Positions 34,963 through 43,122 of a stretch of DNA of 64,000 nucleotides are shown piece by piece. How positions within the stretch are numbered: the stretch's first letter is position 1; every line of letters begins with the position of its first letter. Location: assembly GCA_016706425.1 (NCBI GenBank), contig JADJJR010000001.1, positions 496,001-560,000 on the forward strand, written 5' to 3'. The notes under the pieces are model-generated. The model did no database searches. It had not been told where the DNA came from and saw only the letters and a list, made by a program, of their open reading frames with translations. The DNA is from Elusimicrobiota bacterium. GTDB taxonomy: Bacteria > Elusimicrobiota > Elusimicrobia > FEN-1173. The position numbers and the translations under genes are program-made.

Positions 34963-34968
34963 TATGAT
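34963..34968 (+). promoter_or_regulatory. -10 element TATGAT, extended (TG before it)
   Basis: TGTATGAT gives an extended -10 box 21 nt before the ATG of the DUF2784 gene. AAAGGAGGAAAT provides a strong ribosome binding site between them. No -35 hexamer is obvious. Confidence 0.5.
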
Positions 34969-34989
34969 TCCCTGGAAAGGAGGAAATCA

Positions 34990-35361
34990 ATGCTTTGGCG
35001 ATTGGCGGCCGATGGGGTCGCCCTCATTCACGGTTTGTGGGTGCTGGCGGTGGTCCTGGGACCCTTTTGGGCTTTGCGGCGACCGGTGGGTCGGACCTGG
35101 GTGGTGACTCTCTTGCTCGCGACGGCTTTTTTTTGGGCGTTTTATTGCCCTCTGACCGTCCTTGAAAATTTCCTCCGTTCAAATTACGATCCCGCCGGGG
35201 TGTACACCGAGGGTTTCCTGGCCCGTTACGTGCGGCCCTGCGCCGACGCCCGCCGCTGCGGTCCCGCCCTGGCGTGGGGGGTTCGTTTGTGGGCGGGCCT
35301 GTGGGTGGTCGTGTACGCTTTTTTGTGGGGGCGGGAACGCCGCCGAGCGTTGCGGAATTAA
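34990..35361 (+). CDS. DUF2784 family membrane protein
   Basis: 123 aa from the ATG behind AAAGGAGG. Three to four transmembrane helices. The family pattern is visible: LAADGVALIHGLWVLAVVLGP, then FYCPLTVLENFLRSNYDPAGVY and GFLARYV. Function of DUF2784 is unknown. It diverges from giant gene 1 with 122 nt between, and converges with the next gene, overlapping it by 4 nt at the stops. Confidence 0.88.
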   Translation: MLWRLAADGVALIHGLWVLAVVLGPFWALRRPVGRTWVVTLLLATAFFWAFYCPLTVLENFLRSNYDPAGVYTEGFLARYVRPCADARRCGPALAWGVRLWAGLWVVVYAFLWGRERRRALRN

Positions 35362-35900
35362 TTCGCCGTTTTCGGTTGTTGGACTTTGGCCTTCCGGGGG
35401 ACCCCCGCGTTCACCCGGTCCAACACCTTTTGCCGGTGGGTGGGCACAAGCCATTCGAGGATCAGCCAAATCTCCCTTTTGTCGGTGGATTGAAGCACCA
35501 GGGCGGCGTTGCTTTGGTCGGGGGCCCGGTCGTCGAAACGGACCGAGGCCACCTCCGACCAGGCCATTTTGGCCGGCCCGTTCAAGCTTTGAATCGCAAG
35601 GCCGTCCTTGGTAAAACGCCACTCGATCACCGGCCGGGCGGGTCGAGCGAATAACAATCCCACCCCGCAAAGGATGGACAGCGTCGGGGCCAAAAACCCC
35701 AGGGCGCGCGCGCTCAATCCCCAATGCAAATGACGGACCGTCCAAGGCGCCACCCGCGCGCGGAAGAAAAACGCCAAAGGCATCAACACCAACCCGACCA
35801 TGGCCAGCACCGTGAAAAACAACGGCAGGGTGGGGCTCATCCAAATCAGGGTCAAATCCGCCCCTTTTTCCATCAAAGTGTAACCGGTGGAAAGCGTCAT
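35358..35900 (-). CDS. Membrane protein with PH-like domain, unknown function
   Basis: 180 aa from the ATG at 35900 behind AGGAG. Two hydrophobic segments (LFFTVLAMVGLVLMPLAFF and LGFLAPTLSILCGVGLLF) are followed by a soluble beta-rich half: IEWRFTKDGLAIQ, MAWSEVASVRFDD, ALVLQSTDKREIWLILEWL. This order is like membrane proteins with bacterial PH domains. Family not certain. It lies 27 nt after the Omp85-type gene on the same strand, and so may share its transcript, although a TAGGAT hexamer 9 nt before the ATG could start a near-leaderless mRNA. Confidence 0.65.
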   Translation of the reverse strand: MTLSTGYTLMEKGADLTLIWMSPTLPLFFTVLAMVGLVLMPLAFFFRARVAPWTVRHLHWGLSARALGFLAPTLSILCGVGLLFARPARPVIEWRFTKDGLAIQSLNGPAKMAWSEVASVRFDDRAPDQSNAALVLQSTDKREIWLILEWLVPTHRQKVLDRVNAGVPRKAKVQQPKTAN

Positions 35901-35927
35901 GGGTCTCCTATCCTAGCATAGCCGCCG

Positions 35928-37538
35928 TCAAAACACGTGCCCGGTGGCGAACGTGAAAACCGGGGAACGGTTTCCGTCGTCGTGCGCCCGCGTTGGCCAG
36001 GCCAAATCGAACCGCAGGACGTTGCCCAGGCTCGCCCGGGACAGGTGAAGGCGGAGCCCCACGCCGTAATCGCCCCGCAGATCGGCGGCTTTGACGGGCT
36101 CGCCCCGGGCCCAGGCGTATCCCACGTCGGCGAAGGCCGCCGCGCCCAGACCGAAGAAGTTCAAAATGTCGTCGACAATGAAAATCCGGTTTTCCAGGTT
36201 GGCGACAAACAGGCGGTTGCCCTCGAACGCGCTCACGGGGTAACCGCGCAGGCCCCGGTCCCCGCCCAGAAGAAGTTGGGTGTCCACCGAGGGGTTCAGC
36301 ACGTTCTCCCAGGCCGCGTGGGCCGCCCAGGTCGTCCATTTTTTCGCGTGATTGTAATATTCGAGGTCCCACCGCTGTTGGGCGTTTTCCCACCCGTTTT
36401 CGTAGCGGCCGCGCCCGGCGACGGTCAGCAACGCGAACGCGTGGCGGGACCGGGCGATCCCCCGGCTCCAGACGCCTTCAACGGAGGTCGCGTTGCGGGA
36501 TCCCGTGACCCATCGTTGGCTTGAGAAGCCCGCGCGCAGGTCCAGCGTGGGGCCCATGTTGTAGTCCTCCTCGCGGCTGAACAATCGGATGTGGTCGGTC
36601 GTGATGAACCGGTTGCGGCTCCATTCCAGGGTCGGGCCGAAATAATGGTAGACCCGGTCGGTCTCCAGGCCGGGGACGGGGACCGGGGTTTCCAGCCGTT
36701 CGTGTTCGTACCGGTAGGCCACGCCCAGGCGGCGGATCCGACGGGGGGTGGACCAGAGGGACACGCCCACGCCGCCGCCCAAGGACCGGTCCTCGTTGGT
36801 GAACCGGGCGACTTCGTCCCCGTCGGCGTAGAGGAGGGTGTCTTTTTTATTGTAGTCGCCGGAACCCTTGAAAGCGAAAGGGGTCAAGCTGGAAAAGAAG
36901 GGCCGCTCCAGTTTGAGCGCCCGCGCGGAGCCCTCGTCGGTGTCCTCGTAGACCCCGGCCAGGCGCAGGCGCGTGCCGAACAAGCCGGGGTCGTCGTAGG
37001 AAAGCCCGCGGCTGATGTTGTCGAGGTCTTTTTTGTACGACACGTTGATCTGCTTGCCGAGCCCGAAGAGGTTGCGTTCGCGCACCCCGAACCGGTACTT
37101 GGTTTCCCCGCCCGTGCTCGAGACCGAGGCGTAGGGTTCCGTGGTCCAGGTGTCCTGGGTTTCCACCACCACATCCACCCGCCGGTTGCCGACCGGCATC
37201 GGGCGGACGTGCACGTCGCGCAAGCGGAGGATCCGCCGCAACGCGCGTTCGGTCTCCTCCGCGAGATCCGGGTCGTAAGGGTCGCCCGGTTTGAAAAGCA
37301 ATTGATTGCGAATGGTGTTGTCCCGGGTGGAAAAATGCAGATGGTTGACGAACCGGTACAAACGCTTGTTTTCCGAGGGGACGCTCGTGTCGAAAATGGC
37401 CCGCCGCAAAATATAGACCCGGGCGATGCGGTGGCCCCGGAAGGACGGGGGCGCGGCGGTCGCGGCGGGGGGGAAAGCCAGCGCCAGGCCCAAAAGAGAG
37501 GCCAGAGCGGGGCGGGGGAGGGCCCAACGGGGTTTCAT
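35928..37538 (-). CDS. Omp85-superfamily outer-membrane protein (BamA/TamA-like)
   Basis: 536 aa with a signal peptide (to about ATAA). The short periplasmic part (residues 30-140) contains one or two POTRA-like units, ending in RDVHVRPMPVGNRRVDVVVETQD. The rest is a 16-strand-type beta-barrel with the Omp85 motif GGDRGLRGYP and a C-terminal Phe (FTFATGHVF). It is smaller than BamA, which has five POTRA domains, so it is more likely a TamA-like or patatin-less Omp85 that inserts or secretes other proteins. It diverges from yebC; a TATACT hexamer ends 8 nt before its ATG. Confidence 0.87.
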   Translation of the reverse strand: MKPRWALPRPALASLLGLALAFPPAATAAPPSFRGHRIARVYILRRAIFDTSVPSENKRLYRFVNHLHFSTRDNTIRNQLLFKPGDPYDPDLAEETERALRRILRLRDVHVRPMPVGNRRVDVVVETQDTWTTEPYASVSSTGGETKYRFGVRERNLFGLGKQINVSYKKDLDNISRGLSYDDPGLFGTRLRLAGVYEDTDEGSARALKLERPFFSSLTPFAFKGSGDYNKKDTLLYADGDEVARFTNEDRSLGGGVGVSLWSTPRRIRRLGVAYRYEHERLETPVPVPGLETDRVYHYFGPTLEWSRNRFITTDHIRLFSREEDYNMGPTLDLRAGFSSQRWVTGSRNATSVEGVWSRGIARSRHAFALLTVAGRGRYENGWENAQQRWDLEYYNHAKKWTTWAAHAAWENVLNPSVDTQLLLGGDRGLRGYPVSAFEGNRLFVANLENRIFIVDDILNFFGLGAAAFADVGYAWARGEPVKAADLRGDYGVGLRLHLSRASLGNVLRFDLAWPTRAHDDGNRSPVFTFATGHVF

Positions 37539-37635
37539 GGCCTTTCAGTATAATGGATTTGGTCGCCTCGGCGAGGGGTTTTCCGGGGCCGACGCATCTG
37601 TTAAAATGCCCCATTCGCTTTTAAAGGAGCCGCGC
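37539..37635. promoter_or_regulatory. Divergent promoter region between Omp85 gene and yebC
   Basis: On the plus strand there are two candidate -10 boxes, TATAAT (37550-37555) and TAAAAT (37602-37607, with TTTTCC 17 nt upstream). On the minus strand TATACT lies directly before the Omp85 start. The yebC start is served by AAAGGAG (37623-37629). Confidence 0.5.
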
Positions 37636-38373
37636 ATGTCGGGCCACAGCCGTTGGGCAGGGATCAAGCACAAAAAAGGCGCCGCGGACGCTAAACGAGG
37701 GAAGGTGTTCACGCGCATCGTCCGCGAATTGACCATCGCCGCCAAAACGGGGGGCGGTTTACCGGAAAACAACCCCCGCCTGCGCAAGGCGATCGAGGAC
37801 GCCAAGGCGGCGAATATGCCGTCGGACAACGTCAAAAAGGCCATTCAACGCGGCACCGGGGAAATCCCCGGCGTGGTGTTCGAAGAGGTCTCCTACGAAG
37901 GCTACGGCCCCGGCGGGGCCGCCGTCCTGGTGACGGGCACGACCGACAACAAAAACCGGACCACCTCGGAGTTCCGCAAAATGTTTTCCACCCACGGGGG
38001 CAATCTCGGGGAATCGGGTTGCGTGGGCTGGATGTTTCAGGCCAAGGGCCAGATCGTGGTGGAAAAAAGCGCTTGGAAGGACGAGGACAAATTGATGACC
38101 GTGGCCCTGGACGCCGGCGCCGAGGACATGAAGTCCGACGACCCCGAAGTCTACGAAGTGCTGTCGGCGCCCGCCGATTTTGAAAAAGTCCGGTCCGCCG
38201 TGGCCGCCGCCGGGATCCCGACCGCGGTCGCCGCGGTCACGTTGGTGCCCTCCACGCGGGTGGCGTTGGCGGGCGCCGACGGCGGCAAGATGGCGCAACT
38301 GCTGGAGGATTTGGAAAACCACGACGACGTCAAGGACGTTTACGCCAACGCCGATGTCGAGGACCGGGACTGA
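37636..38373 (+). CDS. yebC: YebC/PmpR family protein
   Basis: 245 aa from the ATG behind AAAGGAG; the open frame extends upstream but only into the divergent promoter. The family start MSGHSRWAGIKHKKGAADAK is exact. Other blocks are NMPSDNVKKAIQRGTGE, YEGYGPGG, NRTTSEFRKMF, GCVGWMF and the C-terminal LLEDLENHDDVKDVYAN. YebC proteins act as transcription regulators in some species and relieve ribosome stalling in others. Its position ahead of ruvC is widely conserved. Confidence 0.97.
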   Translation: MSGHSRWAGIKHKKGAADAKRGKVFTRIVRELTIAAKTGGGLPENNPRLRKAIEDAKAANMPSDNVKKAIQRGTGEIPGVVFEEVSYEGYGPGGAAVLVTGTTDNKNRTTSEFRKMFSTHGGNLGESGCVGWMFQAKGQIVVEKSAWKDEDKLMTVALDAGAEDMKSDDPEVYEVLSAPADFEKVRSAVAAAGIPTAVAAVTLVPSTRVALAGADGGKMAQLLEDLENHDDVKDVYANADVEDRD

Positions 38374-38389
38374 GCCGCCGGCCGACGGC

Positions 38390-38872
38390 ATGAAAGTTCT
38401 CGGCATCGACCCCGGCATGGCCACCACCGGCTGGGCCGTGGTCGAGCGGGCCGGGGACGGCTACCGCGCTCACGGGTACGGCGCCATCGTCACCGGCCCC
38501 CGGACCCCCTGGCCCCAGCGCCTTCAGGAAATCGCCCGGGCCCTGCGCGACGTGGTCGCTCGGGAAGCCCCCGCCGTGGCCGCCATCGAAGATTTGTTCA
38601 TCGCCAAGGACAGCCGCACCGCCAGCTCCGTGGGCCACGGGCGCGGCGTCCTCTTGTACACCCTGGCCGAACTGGGTCTGCCCATCCACGAATACAACCC
38701 CCGCCAGGTGAAGGTCGCCTTGACCGGCTACGGCGCGGCCGACAAATCCCAAATGCAAAACATGGTGCAAAGGCTGCTGCGCCTGCCCGCCCCGCCCAAA
38801 CCCGACGACGCGGCCGACGCCTTGGCCATCGCTCTCTGCCACTTGAACACGGCGGCGGTGCTCGTTCGATGA
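38390..38872 (+). CDS. ruvC: Crossover junction endodeoxyribonuclease RuvC
   Basis: 160 aa from the ATG at 38390. The RNase-H-fold catalytic acids are present: Asp7 in LGIDPGMATTGWAV, Glu in AIEDLF, and the C-terminal pair in KPDDAADALAIA. RHGRG-type block appears as VGHGRGVLL, then the YNPRQVK loop. It cuts Holliday junctions as a dimer, guided by RuvAB. It overlaps ruvA by ATGA. Confidence 0.97.
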   Translation: MKVLGIDPGMATTGWAVVERAGDGYRAHGYGAIVTGPRTPWPQRLQEIARALRDVVAREAPAVAAIEDLFIAKDSRTASSVGHGRGVLLYTLAELGLPIHEYNPRQVKVALTGYGAADKSQMQNMVQRLLRLPAPPKPDDAADALAIALCHLNTAAVLVR

Positions 38873-39480
38873 TCGCCCGACTGCGGGGCGCCGTGGTGGA
38901 ACGCCGCGACGGGGGGGTCGTGCTGGACGTCGCCGGCGTGGGGTACGAGGTCGCGCTCGGCGCCTCGGCCGTCGCGCGGCTGCCCCCCGACGGGCAGGAG
39001 GTCCGGCTTTTTGTCGTGGAGTCCACCGCCATGTACGGCGGGGGCACCACCCTCTACGGTTTCCTGTCCGAGGACGAGCGCCGCCTCTTCGACGTTTTTC
39101 GGGACCACATCCCCAACACCGGCGCCAAAAAAGCCCTGGAACTGCTCGACAAAGCCGTCAAATCCCTGCCCGATTTTCACCGCGCGGTGTCCACCAAGAC
39201 CCCCGCCGCGCTCGTGGGCCTGTTCGGCTTCACGGCCAAAACGGCCGAAAAATTGGTGGTCGCCCTGCAGGGCAAGCTGGACGCCGCCCTCCCCGCCGCG
39301 CCGGGCGCCCCGCTCCTCGACAGCGCTTTTGAGGAAGCCGTCGCCGGCCTGGTCGCGCTCGGCTACCGCGAACCCAGCGCCCGCGCCGCCGCCGAGGCGG
39401 CCCGCGCCGCCCGGGGCACCGAGGGATCCCCGCAGGACTTGATTCGCGACGCCCTCGGTCGGCTGGTGGGTCGGTCGTGA
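38869..39480 (+). CDS. ruvA: Holliday junction DNA helicase subunit RuvA
   Basis: 203 aa. The three RuvA domains are in order: an OB-fold ([13 protein letters not shown] ... GVGYEV), two helix-hairpin-helix units ([40 protein letters not shown]) and a C-terminal domain ([12 protein letters not shown]) that binds RuvB. The first hairpin reads NTGAKKAL where most RuvA have GVGPKxAL, a mild divergence. It binds the four-way junction. It overlaps ruvB by GTGA. Confidence 0.96.
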   Translation: MIARLRGAVVERRDGGVVLDVAGVGYEVALGASAVARLPPDGQEVRLFVVESTAMYGGGTTLYGFLSEDERRLFDVFRDHIPNTGAKKALELLDKAVKSLPDFHRAVSTKTPAALVGLFGFTAKTAEKLVVALQGKLDAALPAAPGAPLLDSAFEEAVAGLVALGYREPSARAAAEAARAARGTEGSPQDLIRDALGRLVGRS

Positions 39481-40532
39481 CGGAGGCGATCCGGCCCGTC
39501 GGGCCCGAGCTCCTCGGCGGCGAGGAACCGGTGGACACGGCCCTCCGCCCGAAACGCCTCGCGGATTTCGTGGGCCAGGACAAACTCAAGAAAAATCTCT
39601 CCGTGTTCATCCAGGCGGCCCGTCAGCGGAACGAACCCCTGGACCATTGCCTTTTTTCCGCGCCGCCGGGCCTGGGGAAGACCACCCTGGCCCACATCAT
39701 CGCCCAGGAAATGGGCGTCGGGCTTCGGCAAACCTCCGGGCCAGTGCTCGAGCGCGTCGGCGATCTGGCCGCGATTTTGACGGGCCTCAAAGAGGGGGAC
39801 GTTTTTTTCATCGACGAGATCCACCGCCTGAACCACGCGGTCGAGGAGGCCCTCTACCCCGCCATGGAGGATTTTGCCCTCGACATCATCATCGGGCAGG
39901 GGCCCTCGGCCAAGACGATCAAACTGCCCCTGCCGCGGTTCACCCTCGTGGGGGCCACCACCCGGGCCGGGCTTTTGACCGGCCCCCTGCGGGACCGGTT
40001 CGGCATCGTGGCGCACCTGGATTTTTATGACGAGGCGGACCTCGGCGTCATCGTCGAGCGGTCGAGCGCGCTTCTGAACGCGCCCATCGACGGCGAGGCC
40101 GCCCGGGAAATCGCCCACCGCGCCCGGGGCACGCCCCGCGTCGCCAACCGCCTGCTTCGCCGGGTCCGGGATTTCGCGACCGTTGAAACCGGCGGTCGGA
40201 TCGTGCCGGCCGTGGCCCGCCAGGCGCTCGACGCCCTGGAGGTGGACCGCGTGGGGCTTGACGCCATCGATCGGAAAATCCTTTCGACCCTGATCACGAA
40301 ATTCGCGGGCGGGCCCGTGGGGGCGGACACCCTCTCCGTCGCCGTCAGCGAGCAGCGGGACACCCTGGAGGACGTGTACGAGCCGTTTTTAATCAAGGCG
40401 GGGTTCCTGCTGCGCACCCCCCGCGGTCGAGTGGCCACCCCCGCGGCCTGCGCCCACCTGGGCCTCAAGCCTCCGCCCTCCGTCCAGGGCGCTCTTTTTC
40501 CCTCCGCCGAGCCCGAAACCCCCACGGCGTGA
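39477..40532 (+). CDS. ruvB: Holliday junction DNA helicase subunit RuvB
   Basis: 351 aa with a GTG start. Walker A is [10 protein letters not shown], Walker B is [10 protein letters not shown], sensor 1 is GATTRAG, and the arginine finger region is GPLRDRFGI. The C-terminal winged helix ends [20 protein letters not shown]. The start [20 protein letters not shown] is typical. It is the hexameric motor that drives branch migration with RuvA. It overlaps the SpoIID-like gene by GTGA. Confidence 0.98.
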   Translation: MTEAIRPVGPELLGGEEPVDTALRPKRLADFVGQDKLKKNLSVFIQAARQRNEPLDHCLFSAPPGLGKTTLAHIIAQEMGVGLRQTSGPVLERVGDLAAILTGLKEGDVFFIDEIHRLNHAVEEALYPAMEDFALDIIIGQGPSAKTIKLPLPRFTLVGATTRAGLLTGPLRDRFGIVAHLDFYDEADLGVIVERSSALLNAPIDGEAAREIAHRARGTPRVANRLLRRVRDFATVETGGRIVPAVARQALDALEVDRVGLDAIDRKILSTLITKFAGGPVGADTLSVAVSEQRDTLEDVYEPFLIKAGFLLRTPRGRVATPAACAHLGLKPPPSVQGALFPSAEPETPTA

Positions 40533-41704
40533 ACCCATCGACGCGCATCGCCGCGGCGCTGGTCGTCTCCCTCGCCGTGGCCGGAACAAGTCCCCTCGCC
40601 GCGCCGTCGGCGGATCTGCGGGCGCCCGATCCCCGGCGCGACCGGTCCACGGTCCTGCGGGTCGGCCTGGCCGACGCCGCTCCCGAAATCGTCCTGGGTC
40701 CCGGGGCCTATCGCGTTCGGGCCAAGGGCCTGGACCGCGTCCACCGATGGAAAGACGAGCAACGCCTGCGTTTGACCGACCGGGGTTTCTCCCTGGGGAA
40801 AGTCCTCTGGTCCTCTCCCGTCGTCCTGAGCGCCCCAAAGGAGGACGACCCCGTCTTGATCAACCGGCGCCCCTACCGGGGAAAAGTGGAATTGGAACGG
40901 GTGGGGCGCGCGGTGCGAATCGTCAATGTCGTGGGGGTGGAGACCTATTTGCGGGGGGTTCTCCACATGGAAACCAACGAGGCCTGGCCCACCGAAGCGC
41001 TGAAAGCCCAGGCCGTCATCAGTCGGACCTATGCCGTTTTGAACCGCGGCCGACACGGGAGCCGCGGCTACGATTTGTGCGCCACCCCCCATTGCCAGGC
41101 CTACGGCGGCGCGGCGGCGGAACGGCCCGCCACCGACGCGGTCCTTCGCCGCACGCGCGGCGAGGTGGTCATGGACCGCAAAAAACGGTTGGTCAGCACG
41201 GTCTATCATTCCTGTTGCGGAGGCTCGACCGAATCCGCCCAGAACGTCTGGCGGCACGCGGGGCAACCCCATCTCAAAGCGGCCCGTTGCGGCTGGTGCC
41301 GGGGTTCGCCCCACTATTTTTGGAAGGCGCGCGTTCCGACGGAACTGGTGACCGCTCGCCTGAACGCCGCCGGTTACGATTTGGGCGAGGTGCGCGCCAT
41401 CGGCGTCCTCAGCCGGACCGGGACGGGGCGCGTGCACCGCTTTCGCGTGTACGGGCAAAAAAGGTCCCGGGACATTCCCGCCAACGAATTCCGCAACATC
41501 GTCGACCCGCGCCGAATCCGCAGCACGCTCATCGCCGGAATCTCCAAGCTCGACGGGGCGTGGCAGTTTCACGGGCGCGGCTGGGGGCACGGTGTGGGGC
41601 TGTGCCAGTGGGGCATGAAGGAATTGGCCGACCAAAGCATGGCCTACGGGCAGATTTTGCGCATTTATTACCGCGCGGTCGAGGTGCGCGATTGGAAGGA
41701 TTGA
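40529..41704 (+). CDS. SpoIID/LytB-domain protein (putative peptidoglycan lytic enzyme)
   Basis: 391 aa with a GTG start and a signal peptide (to about SPLAA). After an N-terminal extension the SpoIID domain is plain: [75 protein letters not shown] and [20 protein letters not shown]. SpoIID strips glycan strands that lack stem peptides. Four or more Cys around CGG and CGWC may form disulfides. In non-sporulating bacteria the domain is used in cell-wall remodelling. It is coupled to ruvB and queA by 4-nt overlaps. Confidence 0.92.
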   Translation: MNPSTRIAAALVVSLAVAGTSPLAAPSADLRAPDPRRDRSTVLRVGLADAAPEIVLGPGAYRVRAKGLDRVHRWKDEQRLRLTDRGFSLGKVLWSSPVVLSAPKEDDPVLINRRPYRGKVELERVGRAVRIVNVVGVETYLRGVLHMETNEAWPTEALKAQAVISRTYAVLNRGRHGSRGYDLCATPHCQAYGGAAAERPATDAVLRRTRGEVVMDRKKRLVSTVYHSCCGGSTESAQNVWRHAGQPHLKAARCGWCRGSPHYFWKARVPTELVTARLNAAGYDLGEVRAIGVLSRTGTGRVHRFRVYGQKRSRDIPANEFRNIVDPRRIRSTLIAGISKLDGAWQFHGRGWGHGVGLCQWGMKELADQSMAYGQILRIYYRAVEVRDWKD

Positions 41705-42771
41705 CCCCCCCCGCCGCGGACTTGGGTTTTCCCGCTTTGCCCGAGGACTTGATCGCCCAGACCCCGTTGGCGGAGCGGGACGCGGCGCGCCTGTTGGTGG
41801 TCGATCGATCCACCGGGCGGCTGGACCACCGCGTGTTCCGTGACCTGCCCGACTGGTTGGCCCCCGGCGACGCTTTGGTTTTGAACGACGTGCGCGTGGC
41901 GCCCGTTCGGTTGCGGGGACGCAAGGGCACGGGCGGGAAAATCCAGTTTTTGCTGCTCGCGCGGTTTCCCGGGGGGGACGCGCGGTGGACGTCCCTGGTC
42001 ACGCCGCGGCCGAAAGTCGGTCAAGCGGCCACCCTGTCCGACGGAACGACCGTTCGTGTCGCCGCCGCGCGCCCCGAGGGGGAATACGAGCTGGTGTTCG
42101 ATCGTCCCCCGGACCTGGAGCGGTGCGGGGAAGTCCCCCTGCCGCCCTACATCAAGCGGCCGACGGGCGACGCCCCCGGCGATCGGGAGTACTATCAAAA
42201 CGTTTACGCCCGGGCGACGGCCGCGGAGTATCCCGCCGCCGGACCGGCGGCGCCGCTCCCCCCGGGGGCCGTGGCCGCGCCGACCGCGGGGCTCCATTTC
42301 ACCCCGGCTTTGTTGAAAAAAATTGAGGACGCCGGGGTCGATGTGGTCCGTGTGACCCTGTGGGTCGGCTGGGGCACCTTCCGCCCGGTGACCGCTTCCG
42401 ATTACCGGGCCCACCCAATGCTGCCCGAACTTTACCGAGTGACCGAGGACGCCGCCCGGCGGATCAACGCCGCCCGGTCCGCCGGGCGCCGCGTTTGGGC
42501 GGTGGGCACCACCGTGGTCCGCACGTTGGAATCGGCGTTCCGGGGCGGGGCGGTTGTTCCCGAAACGGCCGAAGCGCGCCTTTTTATCACCCCCGGCCAC
42601 AGGTTTCGATCCGTCGATCGATTGGTGACCAACTTCCACATGCCGGGGCACACCCCGTTGCTGTTGACCGCGGCTTTCACGGGCGTTCCCCTCCTCCGTT
42701 CCGCCTACCAAGAAGCCATGGACCGTCGCTACCGTTTCCTTTCTTACGGCGACGCCATGGCCGTCCTTTAA
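41701..42771 (+). CDS. queA: S-adenosylmethionine:tRNA ribosyltransferase-isomerase
   Basis: 356 aa with a TTG start in the TTGA overlap with the SpoIID-like gene; the longer open frame upstream lies inside that gene. QueA blocks: FPALPEDLIAQTPLAERDAARLLV, DALVLNDVRVAPVRLRG, IKRPTGDAPGDREYYQNVYA, APTAGLHFTPALL, GWGTFRPV, TTVVRTLES and TNFHMPGHTPLLL. It adds the epoxy-cyclopentane ring in queuosine synthesis on tRNA. It ends the housekeeping block. Confidence 0.97.
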   Translation: MTPPAADLGFPALPEDLIAQTPLAERDAARLLVVDRSTGRLDHRVFRDLPDWLAPGDALVLNDVRVAPVRLRGRKGTGGKIQFLLLARFPGGDARWTSLVTPRPKVGQAATLSDGTTVRVAAARPEGEYELVFDRPPDLERCGEVPLPPYIKRPTGDAPGDREYYQNVYARATAAEYPAAGPAAPLPPGAVAAPTAGLHFTPALLKKIEDAGVDVVRVTLWVGWGTFRPVTASDYRAHPMLPELYRVTEDAARRINAARSAGRRVWAVGTTVVRTLESAFRGGAVVPETAEARLFITPGHRFRSVDRLVTNFHMPGHTPLLLTAAFTGVPLLRSAYQEAMDRRYRFLSYGDAMAVL

Positions 42772-42823
42772 ACAAACGCGTTCTTTTTAACGGCACGCTC
42801 GCCCACACCGGCGGGAATATTGT

Positions 42824-42840
42824 TTACAACTTATTTACAT
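42824..42840 (+). promoter_or_regulatory. Shared upstream motif TTACAANNNATTTACAT (giant gene 2 copy)
   Basis: Reads TTACAACTTATTTACAT, with two TTACA boxes 11 bp apart, as upstream of giant gene 1. It is in the AT-rich part of the gap after queA, 69 nt before the leader ORF and 247 nt before giant gene 2. Confidence 0.6.
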
Positions 42841-42909
42841 TTCCAAAAGGTCATCTTAAGGGCGGTTGGGTTTAATAGGGGTGTCGGGAAGGCGTCCAAG
42901 GAGGCCTTT

Positions 42910-43122
42910 ATGGGAAACACCACGATCGAAAATACCTCTTGCAAAGAACCCCAAATCGCTTATCTTTGGATCAACGGTCCTCGACGGCGAATCCATCCGG
43001 TGGACGCCGACCTGCCCCTTCCGTTGGGGCGCGGCGTCGGCGGGAGCGGGATCTGTCGCCTTTGTGAAAAATTATTGACACCTTTTTATGCGGACAAACG
43101 AGACAAAAACCAAGTCCATTAA
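42910..43122 (+). CDS. Small leader-like protein with CxxC, overlapping the giant gene start
   Basis: 70 aa. AAGGAGG (42898-42904) sits 5 nt before the ATG, one of the best ribosome binding sites in the window. The product has no homolog I recognise. It contains a CRLC pair followed by a basic, hydrophilic tail. Its last 35 nt overlap the start of the giant gene in another frame. The giant gene lacks a ribosome binding site of its own, so this ORF may couple translation. It could instead be a chance ORF; only the strong ribosome binding site and the position support it. Confidence 0.5.
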   Translation: MGNTTIENTSCKEPQIAYLWINGPRRRIHPVDADLPLPLGRGVGGSGICRLCEKLLTPFYADKRDKNQVH

